DNA of 64,000 nt from Streptomyces composti (GCF_012034205.1 NZ_JAATEM010000007.1:62001-126000), one strand, 5' to 3'; counted from the stretch's first letter, positions 31,259 through 39,950 are shown. The notes: generated by a model not told the origin, from the sequence alone. Numbers and translations: made by a program.

Positions 31259-32002
31259 ATGGCCTTCAAGATCATGAGTCTCGCGGAGCGGCCCGGCATG
31301 TGGGAGCAGGTGCGGGACATGGCGGACAGCTGGCCCGTCTTCGTCATCCAGGACCTCGTGGGCTCCGCGCACTACCTGCGGATCGCCGCCGAGCTGCCCG
31401 AGTACGTGCTGTTCGCGGAGGACGAGCAGGGCGAGGTCGTCGCCACCGCCTACAGCGTGCCGTTCGCCCTGCACACCGAAGGCCGCGGGGAACTGCCCGC
31501 ACGCGGCTGGGACAGGGTGTCGGTGTGGGCCTTCGCCGATCTGCGCGCCGGGACGCGGCCGGACACGGTCAGCGCGATCGCCGTCACCGTCGCCCCGCAC
31601 GCTCAGGGCCGCGGGCTGTCCGCGCTGATGCTCACCGCGATGCGGGACAACGCCAGGGCGCGCGGCTTCGACGAGGTGGTCGCCCCGGTGCGGCCCAGCG
31701 CCAAGCACCTGGAACCCCGCACCCCCATGGACGAGTACGTGGCCCGGGTGCGCCCCGACGGGCTGCCGCACGACCCGTGGATGCGGGTGCACGCACGGGC
31801 CGGCGCCACCGTGGACCGGGTGGCGCCGGCGTCCATGACGGTGTCCGGGTCTCTCGCCGAGTGGCGGGACTGGACGGGGCTGCCCTTCGACACCGACGGC
31901 CCCGTCGAGGTGCCCGGGGCGCTGGTGCCGGTGCAGTGCGACGTGCGGGGCGACCACGCCGTGTACGTCGAGCCCAATGTGTGGATGCGGCACCCGCTGT
32001 GA
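31259..32002 (+). CDS. GNAT-fold N-acetyltransferase domain protein
   Basis: A 247-residue cytosolic protein with a GNAT core: EYVLFAEDEQGEVVATAYSVPF, DTVSAIAVTVAPHAQGRGLSALMLTAMRDNARARGFDEVVAPVRP, where the QGRGLS segment is the acetyl-CoA loop. The C-terminal half (MDEYVARVRPDGLPHDPWMRVHARAGATVDRVAP) is long compared with standard GNATs and is shared by a group of actinobacterial homologues. The ATG at 31259 gives the family N-terminus, although no strong ribosome binding site precedes it. The substrate is unknown. A terminator hairpin overlaps the stop region. Confidence 0.88.
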   Translation: MAFKIMSLAERPGMWEQVRDMADSWPVFVIQDLVGSAHYLRIAAELPEYVLFAEDEQGEVVATAYSVPFALHTEGRGELPARGWDRVSVWAFADLRAGTRPDTVSAIAVTVAPHAQGRGLSALMLTAMRDNARARGFDEVVAPVRPSAKHLEPRTPMDEYVARVRPDGLPHDPWMRVHARAGATVDRVAPASMTVSGSLAEWRDWTGLPFDTDGPVEVPGALVPVQCDVRGDHAVYVEPNVWMRHPL

Positions 32003-32029
32003 CGGCCGGCGGCCGTGACCGCCGGCCGT
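32002..32029. terminator. terminator between convergent GNAT and lipoprotein genes
   Basis: An 11-bp perfect stem (ACGGCCGGCGG with CCGCCGGCCGT), 6-base loop, immediately at the end of the GNAT gene and 27 bases before the end of the minus-strand lipoprotein gene. Confidence 0.65.
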
Positions 32030-32055
32030 GACGGGTCGCCGCCTGTGACGGTTCG

Positions 32056-32835
32056 TCAGCCCAGGGCGTCGAGATCCACGATCTCGCCCTCGGGCTTCCT
32101 GACCGGGACCGGCTTCTCGTAGTCCGAGAAGTGGATGGGCGTGTCGCCGTCCGCGGTGCTGTCGATCCGCAGCAGGTACGGCTTGCCCTCGGTGGCGACG
32201 TAGATGGTGTAGCGGTCCTTGCCGTCGCGCTCGGTCAGCGTCAGCGCCGGGGTGCCGTCGACGGTCGTGGTCCGGCCCCGGTCGGCGGTGGAGCCGCCCT
32301 CCTCCACGTCGCCGAGCACCTCGTCCAGGTCGCAGAAGGCCGCGATCTCCTCGGCGTCCGCGCCGGTGGCGGACATCCTGGTCCACTTGCCCGCCAGCAT
32401 GTCCACGGCCGCGTCGACGTCGGCCTTCGGCTCGCCCTCGCTCTGGGCCCGCAGGAACGCCCCGTCGTACTTGATGTAGAGGGTGTCGCCGGTCTTCATC
32501 AGCTCGGCCTCGCCGCCGCCCTTCATGGTCAGGGTGCCGGCGCACCGGCCCTTGCGGTCCAGCGCCATGTCGAAGGCCATGGCGCCGGACCCCTCGTCGG
32601 GCACGTCGCCGCGCATTCGCAGCGAGGAGGCGCCGGTCGTGGCGGCCACGGCACGGTCGGCGATCTCGCCGCCGCTCAGCCCGGCGAACGGCTCCTTCCC
32701 GGCGTTCTTCCCGTCCTTCACCCCCTCCGACTGCTCGGAGGCCTTCGGCGCCTTGTCCTCGCCGGGCAGGCAGCCGGTGAGCCCGGCCCCGGTCACGGCG
32801 ACGAGACAGAGGGTGGCGAGCGCGGTGCGACGCAT
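32056..32835 (-). CDS. LprG/LppX-like lipoprotein
   Basis: A 259-residue secreted lipoprotein. The N-terminal signal is MRRTALATLCLVAVTGAGLTGC with lipobox LTGC (Cys 22). The mature protein has an Asp/Glu/Lys-rich linker, then a beta-rich domain (AGLSGGEIADRAVAATTGASSLRMRG, GEAELMKTGDTLYIKYDG, TLTERDGKDRYTIYVATEGKPYLLRI) similar in pattern to the LppX_LprAFG fold that carries lipids in mycobacteria. It is anchored on the outer face of the membrane. The ATG at 32835 has GGAAGA upstream. Lipid binding is a family inference. Confidence 0.85.
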   Translation of the reverse strand: MRRTALATLCLVAVTGAGLTGCLPGEDKAPKASEQSEGVKDGKNAGKEPFAGLSGGEIADRAVAATTGASSLRMRGDVPDEGSGAMAFDMALDRKGRCAGTLTMKGGGEAELMKTGDTLYIKYDGAFLRAQSEGEPKADVDAAVDMLAGKWTRMSATGADAEEIAAFCDLDEVLGDVEEGGSTADRGRTTTVDGTPALTLTERDGKDRYTIYVATEGKPYLLRIDSTADGDTPIHFSDYEKPVPVRKPEGEIVDLDALG

Positions 32836-32883
32836 GGCGGTCTTCCTTACGGGGATCTGGTTGCAGGGGATGGTGAGGGGCGG

Positions 32884-33378
32884 TCAGAACTCGCCGTTGC
32901 CGAGCAGCTCGCCGTTGGCGTCGTAGACGGTGACCAGGCCGTTCTTGCTCTGCTTCCAGTCGGCGAAGGCCGAGGCGATCAGCTTGGCGGGGCCCGCGCC
33001 CTCGCCCATGAGGCCGCCGGTGAAGTCGGTGTAGACGTCGGCGGCGTCCAGGATGTCGTTCTGCTCCTCGGCGCCCTGGACCTTGGTCACGTGCGCGACG
33101 GCCTTCTTCTCCTGGGGCGAGCCGTTCTTCTCCACGAAGGCCTTGAACTGCTCGGCCTGGGAGAGCGTCCCGGCGCCCTTGCCGGCGGAGTCGCCGCCCT
33201 TGGCGTCCTGGGTGCCCTTGCCGTCGGCCGTCCTGTTGTCGCCCGACTGCCGCTCGGCGGACGCGGAGGAGCCCTTGCCCGACGGACCCTGCCCGGTGTC
33301 ACCGGAGTTCGCGGAGACGGCGCCGATGACGACGAGCCCCACGACGGCGCCCAGCGCGACCTTGGTCTTCATGCCCAT
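32884..33378 (-). CDS. secreted/membrane-anchored protein of unknown function
   Basis: A 164-residue protein with an N-terminal hydrophobic segment (MGMKTKVALGAVVGLVVIGAVSA) that could be a signal peptide or anchor, and a Ser/Gly/Lys/Asp-rich disordered region to about residue 75. A compact C-terminal domain follows (LSQAEQFKAFVEKNGSPQEKKAVAHVTKV, ADVYTDFTGG, GPAKLIASAFADWKQSKNGLVTVYDANGELLG). The latter occurs in other actinobacterial hypothetical proteins. The ATG at 33378 has GGAGGG upstream. It ends 48 bases before the lipoprotein gene begins, so they probably form one operon. Function is unknown. Confidence 0.75.
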   Translation of the reverse strand: MGMKTKVALGAVVGLVVIGAVSANSGDTGQGPSGKGSSASAERQSGDNRTADGKGTQDAKGGDSAGKGAGTLSQAEQFKAFVEKNGSPQEKKAVAHVTKVQGAEEQNDILDAADVYTDFTGGLMGEGAGPAKLIASAFADWKQSKNGLVTVYDANGELLGNGEF

Positions 33379-33440
33379 GACTGTGTCCCTCCCCAACGGT
33401 GCGGCCGCCGCTCCCCGGCGACCGCTCGTTCACGCGGTCA

Positions 33441-33469
33441 ATCAGAGCATGAGCTGTGAACCGAGTCAA
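33441..33469 (-). promoter_or_regulatory. sigma-70-type promoter for 32884-33378
   Basis: On the minus strand, TTGACT (33469-33464), a 17-base spacer and TCTGAT (33446-33441). This would start transcription about 55 bases before the GTG/ATG region of the secreted-protein gene. Confidence 0.45.
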
Positions 33470-33579
33470 CACGATTCACGGAATCTCATCCGTACACGAC
33501 GTGAACCGTCGTTCGACGTATACGCCGGTATGCTCGGCCTCACACGAACGTGATCACGTGGGGCGAGGGGAGTCGGCGG

Positions 33580-35628
33580 GTGCAGCGGACGCGGCAGGCA
33601 GGAGACGCCCAGGACGGCGCCACGGAGGTCACGGCCGCCGAGATCGCCCGGCTGGCCGGGGTCGGCCGGGCCGCCGTCAGCAACTGGCGCCGCCGGCACG
33701 CCGATTTCCCCCAGCCCGTCGGCGGCACCGAGACCAGCCCCTCGTTCGCCCTCGCCGAGGTCGAGGACTGGCTGCGCCGCCACGGCAAGCTCGCCGAGGT
33801 GCCCCTGCGGGAACGCGTCTGGCAACAGGTCACCGGCCACCCCGAGGAGCCGGTGACCGCCCTGCTGCACGCCGGCTGCGTGCTGCTGCTGATCCACGAA
33901 CGGCCCACCGTCTGGCTGACGTTGTCCACCGGCTCCGACGAGCAGCTCGCCGATGCCCTGCCCCGGGCCCTGGACCGCGAACTCACCAGGCCCGCGGCCC
34001 CGCGGGACCTCACCGCCGCCCGACTGCGGCCCTCCGTACCGCTGTTGCGCGGCGTCGCCGAACTCGCCGCCGAGCTCGGCGCCCGGCAGACCTTCGAGTT
34101 CCTCCTCGGCCGGCACGTCGACGCCAACCCGCGCCAGTACACGCCGACCCCCGCCGACCTCGCCGCGCTCATGGCGGAACTGGCCGGACCCGCCCGCACC
34201 GTCCTCGACCCCGCCTGCGGCACCGGCGTCCTGCTGCGCGCCGTCACACCCCGCCCCGGCCAGGAGCTCTACGCCCAGGACGCCGCCCCCGAACTCGCCG
34301 CGCTCACCGCCCTGCGCCTCGCCCTGCACACCCGGGCACCCGTGCACGCCGCCGCCGGCGACACCCTGCGTGCCGACGCTCACCCGGAGCTGCGCGCCGA
34401 CGCCGTGCTGTGCCACCCCCCGTTCAACGAACGCAACTGGGGCCACGACGAACTCGCCTACGACCCGCGCTGGGAGTACGGATTCCCCGCCCGCACCGAG
34501 TCCGAGCTGGCCTGGGTGCAGCACGCCCTGGCCCGGCTGAAGGACGGTGGCACCGCCGTGCTGCTGATGCCGCCCGCCGTCGCCTCCCGCCGCTCCGGCC
34601 GCCGGATCCGCGCCGACCTGCTGCGCCGGGGCGCGCTCAGGGCCGTGCTCGCGCTGCCGCTGGGCGCGGCACCGCCCTACAACCTGCCGCTGCACCTGTG
34701 GCTGCTGCGCCGCCCCGGGCAGGTGCCCGCACAGCCGGAGCTGCTGCTCGCCGACGCGGGCCGGTTCGCCGGGGAGGGCCGCGGCGGCCCCGACTGGCAG
34801 GGCGTGCGCGAGACGCTGCTCGACGCCTGGCGCACCTTCGAGCGGTCCGGGCGGCTCGACGAACGGCCCGGCCTGGCCCGCTCCGTACCCGTCATCGAAC
34901 TGCTCGACGACGACGTCGATCTCGCCCCGGCCCGTCATCTGCCGCCCCCGGCCGCCGCCGACGGCCCCGCCCGCCTCGCCGAGGTGCGCGAACGCCTCGA
35001 CGAGACCCTCCGGCTCACCGCCCGGCTGACCCCGCCGCCCGTGGCACCCGCCCCCGCCGCCGGGGCACCGCGCCGCCCGCTCACCACCGTCGGTGAACTG
35101 GCGCGCGGAGGTGCCCTGGTGATGCGCACCGGCGGCAGCGGCGGCCGCGAGCGCGTGCCGGTCCTCACCGACCACGACGTCCTCCACGGCACCGGCCCGT
35201 CCGGGACGCTCCCGGAGAGCGACGAGGAGGCGGTGCTCACCGAACCCGGCGACGTCGTCGTCCCCGTGCTCGGCGGAGGCTCCGTGGCCCGCGTCGTCGA
35301 CGAGGCCACCGCGGGGGCCGCGCTCGGCCGCAACCTGGTGCTGCTGCGCCCGGACCCCGACGCGCTCGACCCCTGGTTCCTCGCCGGGTTCCTGCGCGGC
35401 ACCGCCAACAACCGCCAGGCCAGCAGCTATGCGTCCACTGCCACCCGGCTCGACGTGCGCCGGCTCCAGCTGCCCCGGCTGCCGCTGGAGGAACAGCGCC
35501 GCTACGGCGCCCGCTTCCGCGCCCTGGACGAGTTCGAACGGGCGCTGCGCCAGGCCGGGCGCCTCGGCGAACAGCTGGTGCGCGGCATGTACGACGGCCT
35601 CACCGACGGCACGATCCCGCCCGGCTGA
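33580..35628 (+). CDS. orphan HTH / N6-adenine methyltransferase-like protein
   Basis: A 682-residue protein of the HsdM-like N6_Mtase family. Residues about 15-75 are a MerR/excisionase-like HTH (TAAEIARLAGVGRAAVSNWRRRHADFP). The SAM-binding motif I is TVLDPACGTGVLLRAV (about 210). Motif IV is expected as (N/D)PP(F/Y) but reads AVLCHPPFNERNWG, with His in the first position. The C-terminal 180 residues resemble a type I specificity half (TVGELARGGAL, AEVLTEPGDVVVPVLGG-like strands, FLRGTANNRQASSYASTATRLDVRRLQLPRLPLEEQ). No restriction subunit is nearby. GTG 33580 has GAGGGGAG at seven bases; GTG 33550 is an alternative. Methylation activity is uncertain because of the His. Confidence 0.88.
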   Translation: MQRTRQAGDAQDGATEVTAAEIARLAGVGRAAVSNWRRRHADFPQPVGGTETSPSFALAEVEDWLRRHGKLAEVPLRERVWQQVTGHPEEPVTALLHAGCVLLLIHERPTVWLTLSTGSDEQLADALPRALDRELTRPAAPRDLTAARLRPSVPLLRGVAELAAELGARQTFEFLLGRHVDANPRQYTPTPADLAALMAELAGPARTVLDPACGTGVLLRAVTPRPGQELYAQDAAPELAALTALRLALHTRAPVHAAAGDTLRADAHPELRADAVLCHPPFNERNWGHDELAYDPRWEYGFPARTESELAWVQHALARLKDGGTAVLLMPPAVASRRSGRRIRADLLRRGALRAVLALPLGAAPPYNLPLHLWLLRRPGQVPAQPELLLADAGRFAGEGRGGPDWQGVRETLLDAWRTFERSGRLDERPGLARSVPVIELLDDDVDLAPARHLPPPAAADGPARLAEVRERLDETLRLTARLTPPPVAPAPAAGAPRRPLTTVGELARGGALVMRTGGSGGRERVPVLTDHDVLHGTGPSGTLPESDEEAVLTEPGDVVVPVLGGGSVARVVDEATAGAALGRNLVLLRPDPDALDPWFLAGFLRGTANNRQASSYASTATRLDVRRLQLPRLPLEEQRRYGARFRALDEFERALRQAGRLGEQLVRGMYDGLTDGTIPPG

Positions 35629-35687
35629 GGACTGCCCGCCCCGGCACCCGCGGGGCGCGGATGTGATCGTGTCGACAACGGTTCGGT

Positions 35688-35723
35688 ACAACCGGGGACC
35701 GGTTGTCCCTGTCGGCCTATACG
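35688..35723 (+). promoter_or_regulatory. inverted repeat overlapping a putative promoter
   Basis: ACAACCGG-GGA-CCGGTTGT (35688-35706) is a perfect 8-bp inverted repeat. It is followed by TATACG at 35718-35723, a possible -10 element, about 70 bases before the membrane-protein/kinase operon. Confidence 0.4.
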
Positions 35724-35791
35724 CTCAGACTTCCCGAGGAGCTCTGACGCTCGCACCACATCCCCATCGGCCTCACGGTCCAGGAGCAGTC

Positions 35792-36451
35792 ATGTACGGC
35801 CACGGCGCGGCGCCGCCCACCCGCAGCGCGGCAACGATCATCACCCTGCGTGTGCTGTTCGCCGCCGCCGGCATCCTGTCCTGCGGACTGCTGGCCGCCG
35901 TGCCGCTGTTCCGGATCGCCATCCTGCGGGCGCGCACGGTGGACTGGGTGCTGGCCTGGTCCGGCATGGTCCTGTCGATCGTGCTGCTGACGGTGGTCGG
36001 CTCGGTGCCGGAGTCGGACGTCCGCGGCGACATCGCGCTCGGCCTGCTCATCCTCACCGGCGCCGCGTCCAGCACGTACTTCCTGATCACGGACATCCGC
36101 TGGCACCAGCCGCACCGCCCCGGCGCCGCGGTGCCGCCGTCGCCGCACGCCACCACCGTGCAGACCCCCGGCGCCCCCGCGCCCTACGGCTACCCGCAGC
36201 CCGCCTCGCCGTACGCCGCCACGCCCGTACCGCAGCCGCCGCACACGCCGGTGCCGCAGGCACCCCACGTGCCGCACACCCCCGGGCCCCACACCCCGGT
36301 GCCGCAGACGCCGCCCACCCCGGCGCCGCCGCCGCGCCCCGCGCCGGCCCGCATCGACCAGGTGCGCGCCGAGCTCGACGAACTCAGTGACTACCTGCGC
36401 CGCCAGGACGGCCAGGGCGGCCGCCCGGCCGGGCCCGGGAACGGAAGGTGA
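35792..36451 (+). CDS. membrane protein with Pro-rich cytoplasmic tail
   Basis: A 219-residue protein with three hydrophobic helices in the first 105 residues (TIITLRVLFAAAGILSCGLLAAVPLF, VDWVLAWSGMVLSIVLLTVVG, ALGLLILTGAASSTYFLI). A Pro/His/Ala-rich disordered stretch of PHTPVPQ-like repeats (about 115-190) follows, then a short charged helix (IDQVRAELDELSDYLRRQ) at the C-terminus. The ATG at 35792 has AGGAG upstream. The stop overlaps the kinase start by 4 bases, so translation is coupled. It may be a membrane partner or substrate of the kinase (inference from coupling). Confidence 0.85.
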   Translation: MYGHGAAPPTRSAATIITLRVLFAAAGILSCGLLAAVPLFRIAILRARTVDWVLAWSGMVLSIVLLTVVGSVPESDVRGDIALGLLILTGAASSTYFLITDIRWHQPHRPGAAVPPSPHATTVQTPGAPAPYGYPQPASPYAATPVPQPPHTPVPQAPHVPHTPGPHTPVPQTPPTPAPPPRPAPARIDQVRAELDELSDYLRRQDGQGGRPAGPGNGR

Positions 36452-37989
36452 GCGTGACGACGACGGGACGGGTCGTCGCGGGCCGCTACGAGCTGTCCAC
36501 GCTCCTCGGCCAGGGCGGCATGGGCCAGGTCTGGACGGCGTACGACCAGCGGCTCGACCGGCGGGTGGCGGTGAAGCTGCTGCGGCCCGACAAGGTGGCC
36601 GGGGAGGAGGCGGACGAACTGCGGCGCCGCTTCGTGCGCGAGTGCCGTGTCACCGCCCAGGTGGACCACCCCGGCCTGGTCACCGTGCACGACGCGGGCA
36701 GCGAGGGCGAGGAGCTGTTCCTCGTCATGCAGTACGTCGACGGCGCCGACCTCGGCGACCACCTCGCCGAGCACGCGCCCTACCCGTGGCCGTGGGCGGT
36801 CGCGGTGGCCGCCCAGCTGTGCGCGGTGCTGAGCGCCGTGCACGCGGTGCCGATCGTCCACCGCGACCTCAAGCCGCGCAATGTGATGGTCCGGCAGGAC
36901 GGCACCGTCACCGTGCTCGACCTCGGCGTCGCCTCCGTCATGGACGCGGACACCACCCGCCTCACCCACACCGGCACCCCCATAGGCTCGCCCAGCTACA
37001 TGGCGCCCGAGCAGGCGATGGGCGGCGCGGTCGGCCCCTACACCGACCTGTACGCGCTCGGGGTGCTGCTGCACGAACTGCTCAGCGGCGACGTCCCCTT
37101 CTCCGGCTCCACCGCGCTCGGCGTGCTGCACCGGCACCTGTACGAACCGCCGCCCCCGGTGCGCACCCTCCGCCCGGAGGTGCCCGAGGCGCTGGAGTCC
37201 CTCGTGCTGCGGCTGCTCGCCAAGGACCCGCAGCACCGCCCGGCCTCCGCGCAGGAGGTCTACGAGCACCTGGAGCCGCTGCTGCCCGCCCGCGGTACGC
37301 CCACCGGGGCACCGCTCGACCCCACCCGCCCCTTCCTGCGGCCGCTCGCCCCCTGGCCGGACCGGTCCCGCACCCCCGCACCCCGGCCCGCCCCGGCCGC
37401 GCCCGCCTCCCCGGCCGCGGAGAAGGCCGATGTGGCCGCCGCCGTCGACGAGGTCAAGCGGCTCCTCGGCGAGGGCCGGATCACCCAGGCCGTCGACATC
37501 CTCGGCTCGATCCTGCCCGTCGCCGCCGAGCAGCACGGCGAGAACTCCCCGGTGGTGCGCACCCTGCGCAAGCAGTACGCGGCCACCTTGCTCGACGACG
37601 GCCAGTACCGCCGGGCGCTGCCGGAACTGCGCCGGCTCGCCGCCGAGCGCGCCGCCGAGGCCGGGCAGGCCGACCCGCAGTCGCTGCGCTATCGCTACGA
37701 GGCCGCCCAGTGCCTGGAGCAGCTCGGCGACCCCGCCGGGGCGCTCGCCGAGTACCGGGCGCTGCTGCCGTACTACGAGAACCAGTACGTGGCCGCCGAC
37801 GACCCGCGGCTCGCCCACGAGGTGCGCCGCCGCATCGGGCATCTGCTGCTCGCCCTCGGCGACCGGGCCGCCGCCCACGACACCCTCGTCCGGCTGCTGC
37901 ACGACGTGGAGCGCGGCCAGGGGCCCGGGCATCCGCTCGCCGTGGAGATCCGGCGGACGCTGCAGTGGCTGGGGCAGGTGCGCGGCTGA
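36448..37989 (+). CDS. soluble Ser/Thr protein kinase with TPR-like C-terminus
   Basis: A 513-residue Hanks-type kinase. Residues about 10-270 hold the catalytic domain: glycine loop LLGQGGMGQVW, invariant Lys in VAVKLL (residue 43), catalytic HRDLKPRN (Asp 140), DLGVAS in place of DFG, and YMAPEQ. After a Pro-rich linker (about 290-325), residues 330-513 form helical TPR-like repeats (VKRLLGEGRITQAVDILGSILP, LRYRYEAAQCLEQLGDPAGALAEYRALL). No transmembrane helix is seen, unlike PknB, so membrane recruitment may come from the overlapping upstream membrane protein. The GTG start lies inside the end of that gene. Confidence 0.93.
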   Translation: MSVTTTGRVVAGRYELSTLLGQGGMGQVWTAYDQRLDRRVAVKLLRPDKVAGEEADELRRRFVRECRVTAQVDHPGLVTVHDAGSEGEELFLVMQYVDGADLGDHLAEHAPYPWPWAVAVAAQLCAVLSAVHAVPIVHRDLKPRNVMVRQDGTVTVLDLGVASVMDADTTRLTHTGTPIGSPSYMAPEQAMGGAVGPYTDLYALGVLLHELLSGDVPFSGSTALGVLHRHLYEPPPPVRTLRPEVPEALESLVLRLLAKDPQHRPASAQEVYEHLEPLLPARGTPTGAPLDPTRPFLRPLAPWPDRSRTPAPRPAPAAPASPAAEKADVAAAVDEVKRLLGEGRITQAVDILGSILPVAAEQHGENSPVVRTLRKQYAATLLDDGQYRRALPELRRLAAERAAEAGQADPQSLRYRYEAAQCLEQLGDPAGALAEYRALLPYYENQYVAADDPRLAHEVRRRIGHLLLALGDRAAAHDTLVRLLHDVERGQGPGHPLAVEIRRTLQWLGQVRG

Positions 37990-38211
37990 GATCCGGCGGA
38001 CGCCGCGGTGCCGGAGCGGGTGCGCGGCCGAGGTCCGGCGGACGCCGCCGGGGCGGGCTCGGCCGGGCCGGGGCGCCGGCGTGCGGGGTGCCGGTGCCCG
38101 AAGTCGTGGTGAATCGTTGGTCGAATGGGTTGGCCAGAGCTTGCCCCGTGCCTACCATCGATCACCGCAAGACTTTGTGCACCGCCGCACAAGCTCCCTC
38201 AGGAGGTTTCC

Positions 38212-38859
38212 TTGCACCGCCGCCGTCGCACCGCGCTCCTGCTCACCGCCGCGATCGCCGCAGCGGGCCCCCTGCTCACCGCCTGCGGAAACGATGCGCA
38301 CCCGGGCGCGGCAGCCGTCGTCGGCGACGAACGGATCACCGTGTCGCAGCTGGAGAACCGGGTGAAGGAGGTCCGCGCGGCGCAGCGCGAGGCCGTCCCC
38401 GACGAGGCCCAGTACGAGCAGGCCATCGCCCGCACCGGCAGCCTCACCCGCGACACCCTGCACAGCATGGTCCTGGACCGCGTCCTGGACCACGCCGCGC
38501 GCGAGGCCGGGGTCAGTGTGACGCCCCGCGAGGTGCAGCGGATGCGCGCCGACATGGAGGACCAGGCGGGTGGCGCCGAGGCCCTGGAGCGGGCCTGGCT
38601 GCAGCAGTACGGCATCCCGCCGCAGCGCCTGGAGGAGAACCTCCGCCTGCAGCTGAAGGCCCAGAAGCTCGCCGAGAAGCTCGGCACGGACACCAGCCGC
38701 CCCGAGTTCTGGAAGGCCCTCTCCGAGGCCGGCAAGGAACTCGGCGTGGACATCAACCCGCGCTACGGCACCTGGGACGTCAACAAGAGCAGCCGGGTGG
38801 ACGCCAGAACCCCCTGGCTGCGGGACGTGACGTCGGCGGACACCCAGCAGCCCACCTGA
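38212..38859 (+). CDS. SurA N-terminal domain-like lipoprotein
   Basis: A 215-residue lipoprotein with signal RRRTALLLTAAIAAAGPLLTAC (lipobox LTAC). The mature part begins AAAVVGDERITVSQLENRVKEVRAAQ, typical of SurA/PrsA N-terminal chaperone domains, followed by helices (TLHSMVLDRVLDHAAREAGVSVTPREVQRM, LEENLRLQLKAQKLAEKLG). The peptidyl-prolyl isomerase domain seems to be absent, so a chaperone-only role on the outer membrane face is likely. TTG at 38212 is the start: it has a perfect AGGAGG five bases upstream, and no better ATG exists. It precedes mazG with a 98-base gap. Confidence 0.88.
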   Translation: MHRRRRTALLLTAAIAAAGPLLTACGNDAHPGAAAVVGDERITVSQLENRVKEVRAAQREAVPDEAQYEQAIARTGSLTRDTLHSMVLDRVLDHAAREAGVSVTPREVQRMRADMEDQAGGAEALERAWLQQYGIPPQRLEENLRLQLKAQKLAEKLGTDTSRPEFWKALSEAGKELGVDINPRYGTWDVNKSSRVDARTPWLRDVTSADTQQPT

Positions 38860-38957
38860 CACGGGCCGTGAGCCTGCCGAGCCGCAGGCCGCGGGCCGGC
38901 GGAAGGCGGCCTGTGGACAACTCGGGGGCTGTCGGCGGCGTGGGTTAGTTTCGGAGC

Positions 38958-39950
38958 GTGAACGCCATCAGCTCCGACACCCCCGCCGAGGCCGCTCCAG
39001 GCCGTGTCGTCCTGCTCACCACCAGCCACCGGGTCGCGCCCGGCCTGCTGTCCTGGCCGGCCTGGCAGGCGCTGCACGCGGCCGACCGGGTGCTGTGCGC
39101 CGACGGTGCCCATCCCCAGCTGCCCCATCTGCGGGAGGCGGGGATAGCCGTGGAGGAGGCCGCCCCGACCGCCGAGGAAGTGGTCGATGCCTGCGCGGGC
39201 GGGCGCACGGTGGTGGTCGTCGCCAGGGGGGAGGGCGAGCCCGCGCTCACCGACGGACTGGCCCGCCTCGCCGGCGGCGGACGCGTCCGGATGCCCGAGC
39301 TGGAGCTGCTGCCCGCCTCCTACGACCTGCCCGGCGCCCGTCTCCTCGACCTGGTGCAGGTGATGGACCGCATCCGCGCCGAGTGCCCCTGGTCTTCCCT
39401 GCAGACCCACAAGGGCCTGGCGAAGTACGGCATCGAGGAGGCGTACGAGCTGGTCGAGGCGATCGAGGAGGGCGACCGGGACGAGCTGCGCGAGGAGCTC
39501 GGCGACGTCCTGCTCCAGGTCGTCTTCCACGCCCGGATCGCCGAGGAGCACCCCGAGCAGCCCTTCTCCGTCGACGACGTGGCCGCCGGCATCGTGGACA
39601 AGCTCATCCACCGCCACCCCCACGTCTTCGGCGACGCGACGGCGGCCACCCCGGAGGAGGTCAAGGAGCACTGGCTGCGCACCAAGGCCGTCGAGAAGCG
39701 CCGCACCTCCGTCACCGAGGGCATCCCCCTCGGCCAGCCCGCCCTGGCCCTGGCCGCCAAGCTGGCCTCACGGGTCCGCACGGCCGGCCTGGACGTGCCC
39801 CCGCCCCGCACCGACGGCATCGGCTACGAGCTCCTGACGCTGGCGATACGCGCCGAGGAGGAGGGCATCGACCCGGAGGCGGCCCTGCGCGCGGCGGCCC
39901 GTGCCTACCGCGACGCGGTGCTCGCGGCCGAGTCGGCCCCGGGGAGCTAG
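38958..39950 (+). CDS. mazG: nucleoside triphosphate pyrophosphohydrolase MazG
   Basis: A 330-residue house-cleaning enzyme that hydrolyses NTPs and dNTPs to monophosphates. Residues about 115-215 are the MazG domain, with the metal-binding pattern GIEEAYELVEAIEEGDRDELREELGDVLLQVVFHA, and then HRHPHVFGD; the second half adds a partial MazG-like helical region. Residues 1-110 (VVLLTTSHRVAPGLLSWPAWQALHAADRVLCAD) resemble a shortened tetrapyrrole-methylase-like domain, as in YabN fusions, but without clear SAM motifs. The GTG at 38958 follows CGGAGC. It precedes a lipoprotein gene. Confidence 0.93.
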   Translation: MNAISSDTPAEAAPGRVVLLTTSHRVAPGLLSWPAWQALHAADRVLCADGAHPQLPHLREAGIAVEEAAPTAEEVVDACAGGRTVVVVARGEGEPALTDGLARLAGGGRVRMPELELLPASYDLPGARLLDLVQVMDRIRAECPWSSLQTHKGLAKYGIEEAYELVEAIEEGDRDELREELGDVLLQVVFHARIAEEHPEQPFSVDDVAAGIVDKLIHRHPHVFGDATAATPEEVKEHWLRTKAVEKRRTSVTEGIPLGQPALALAAKLASRVRTAGLDVPPPRTDGIGYELLTLAIRAEEEGIDPEAALRAAARAYRDAVLAAESAPGS

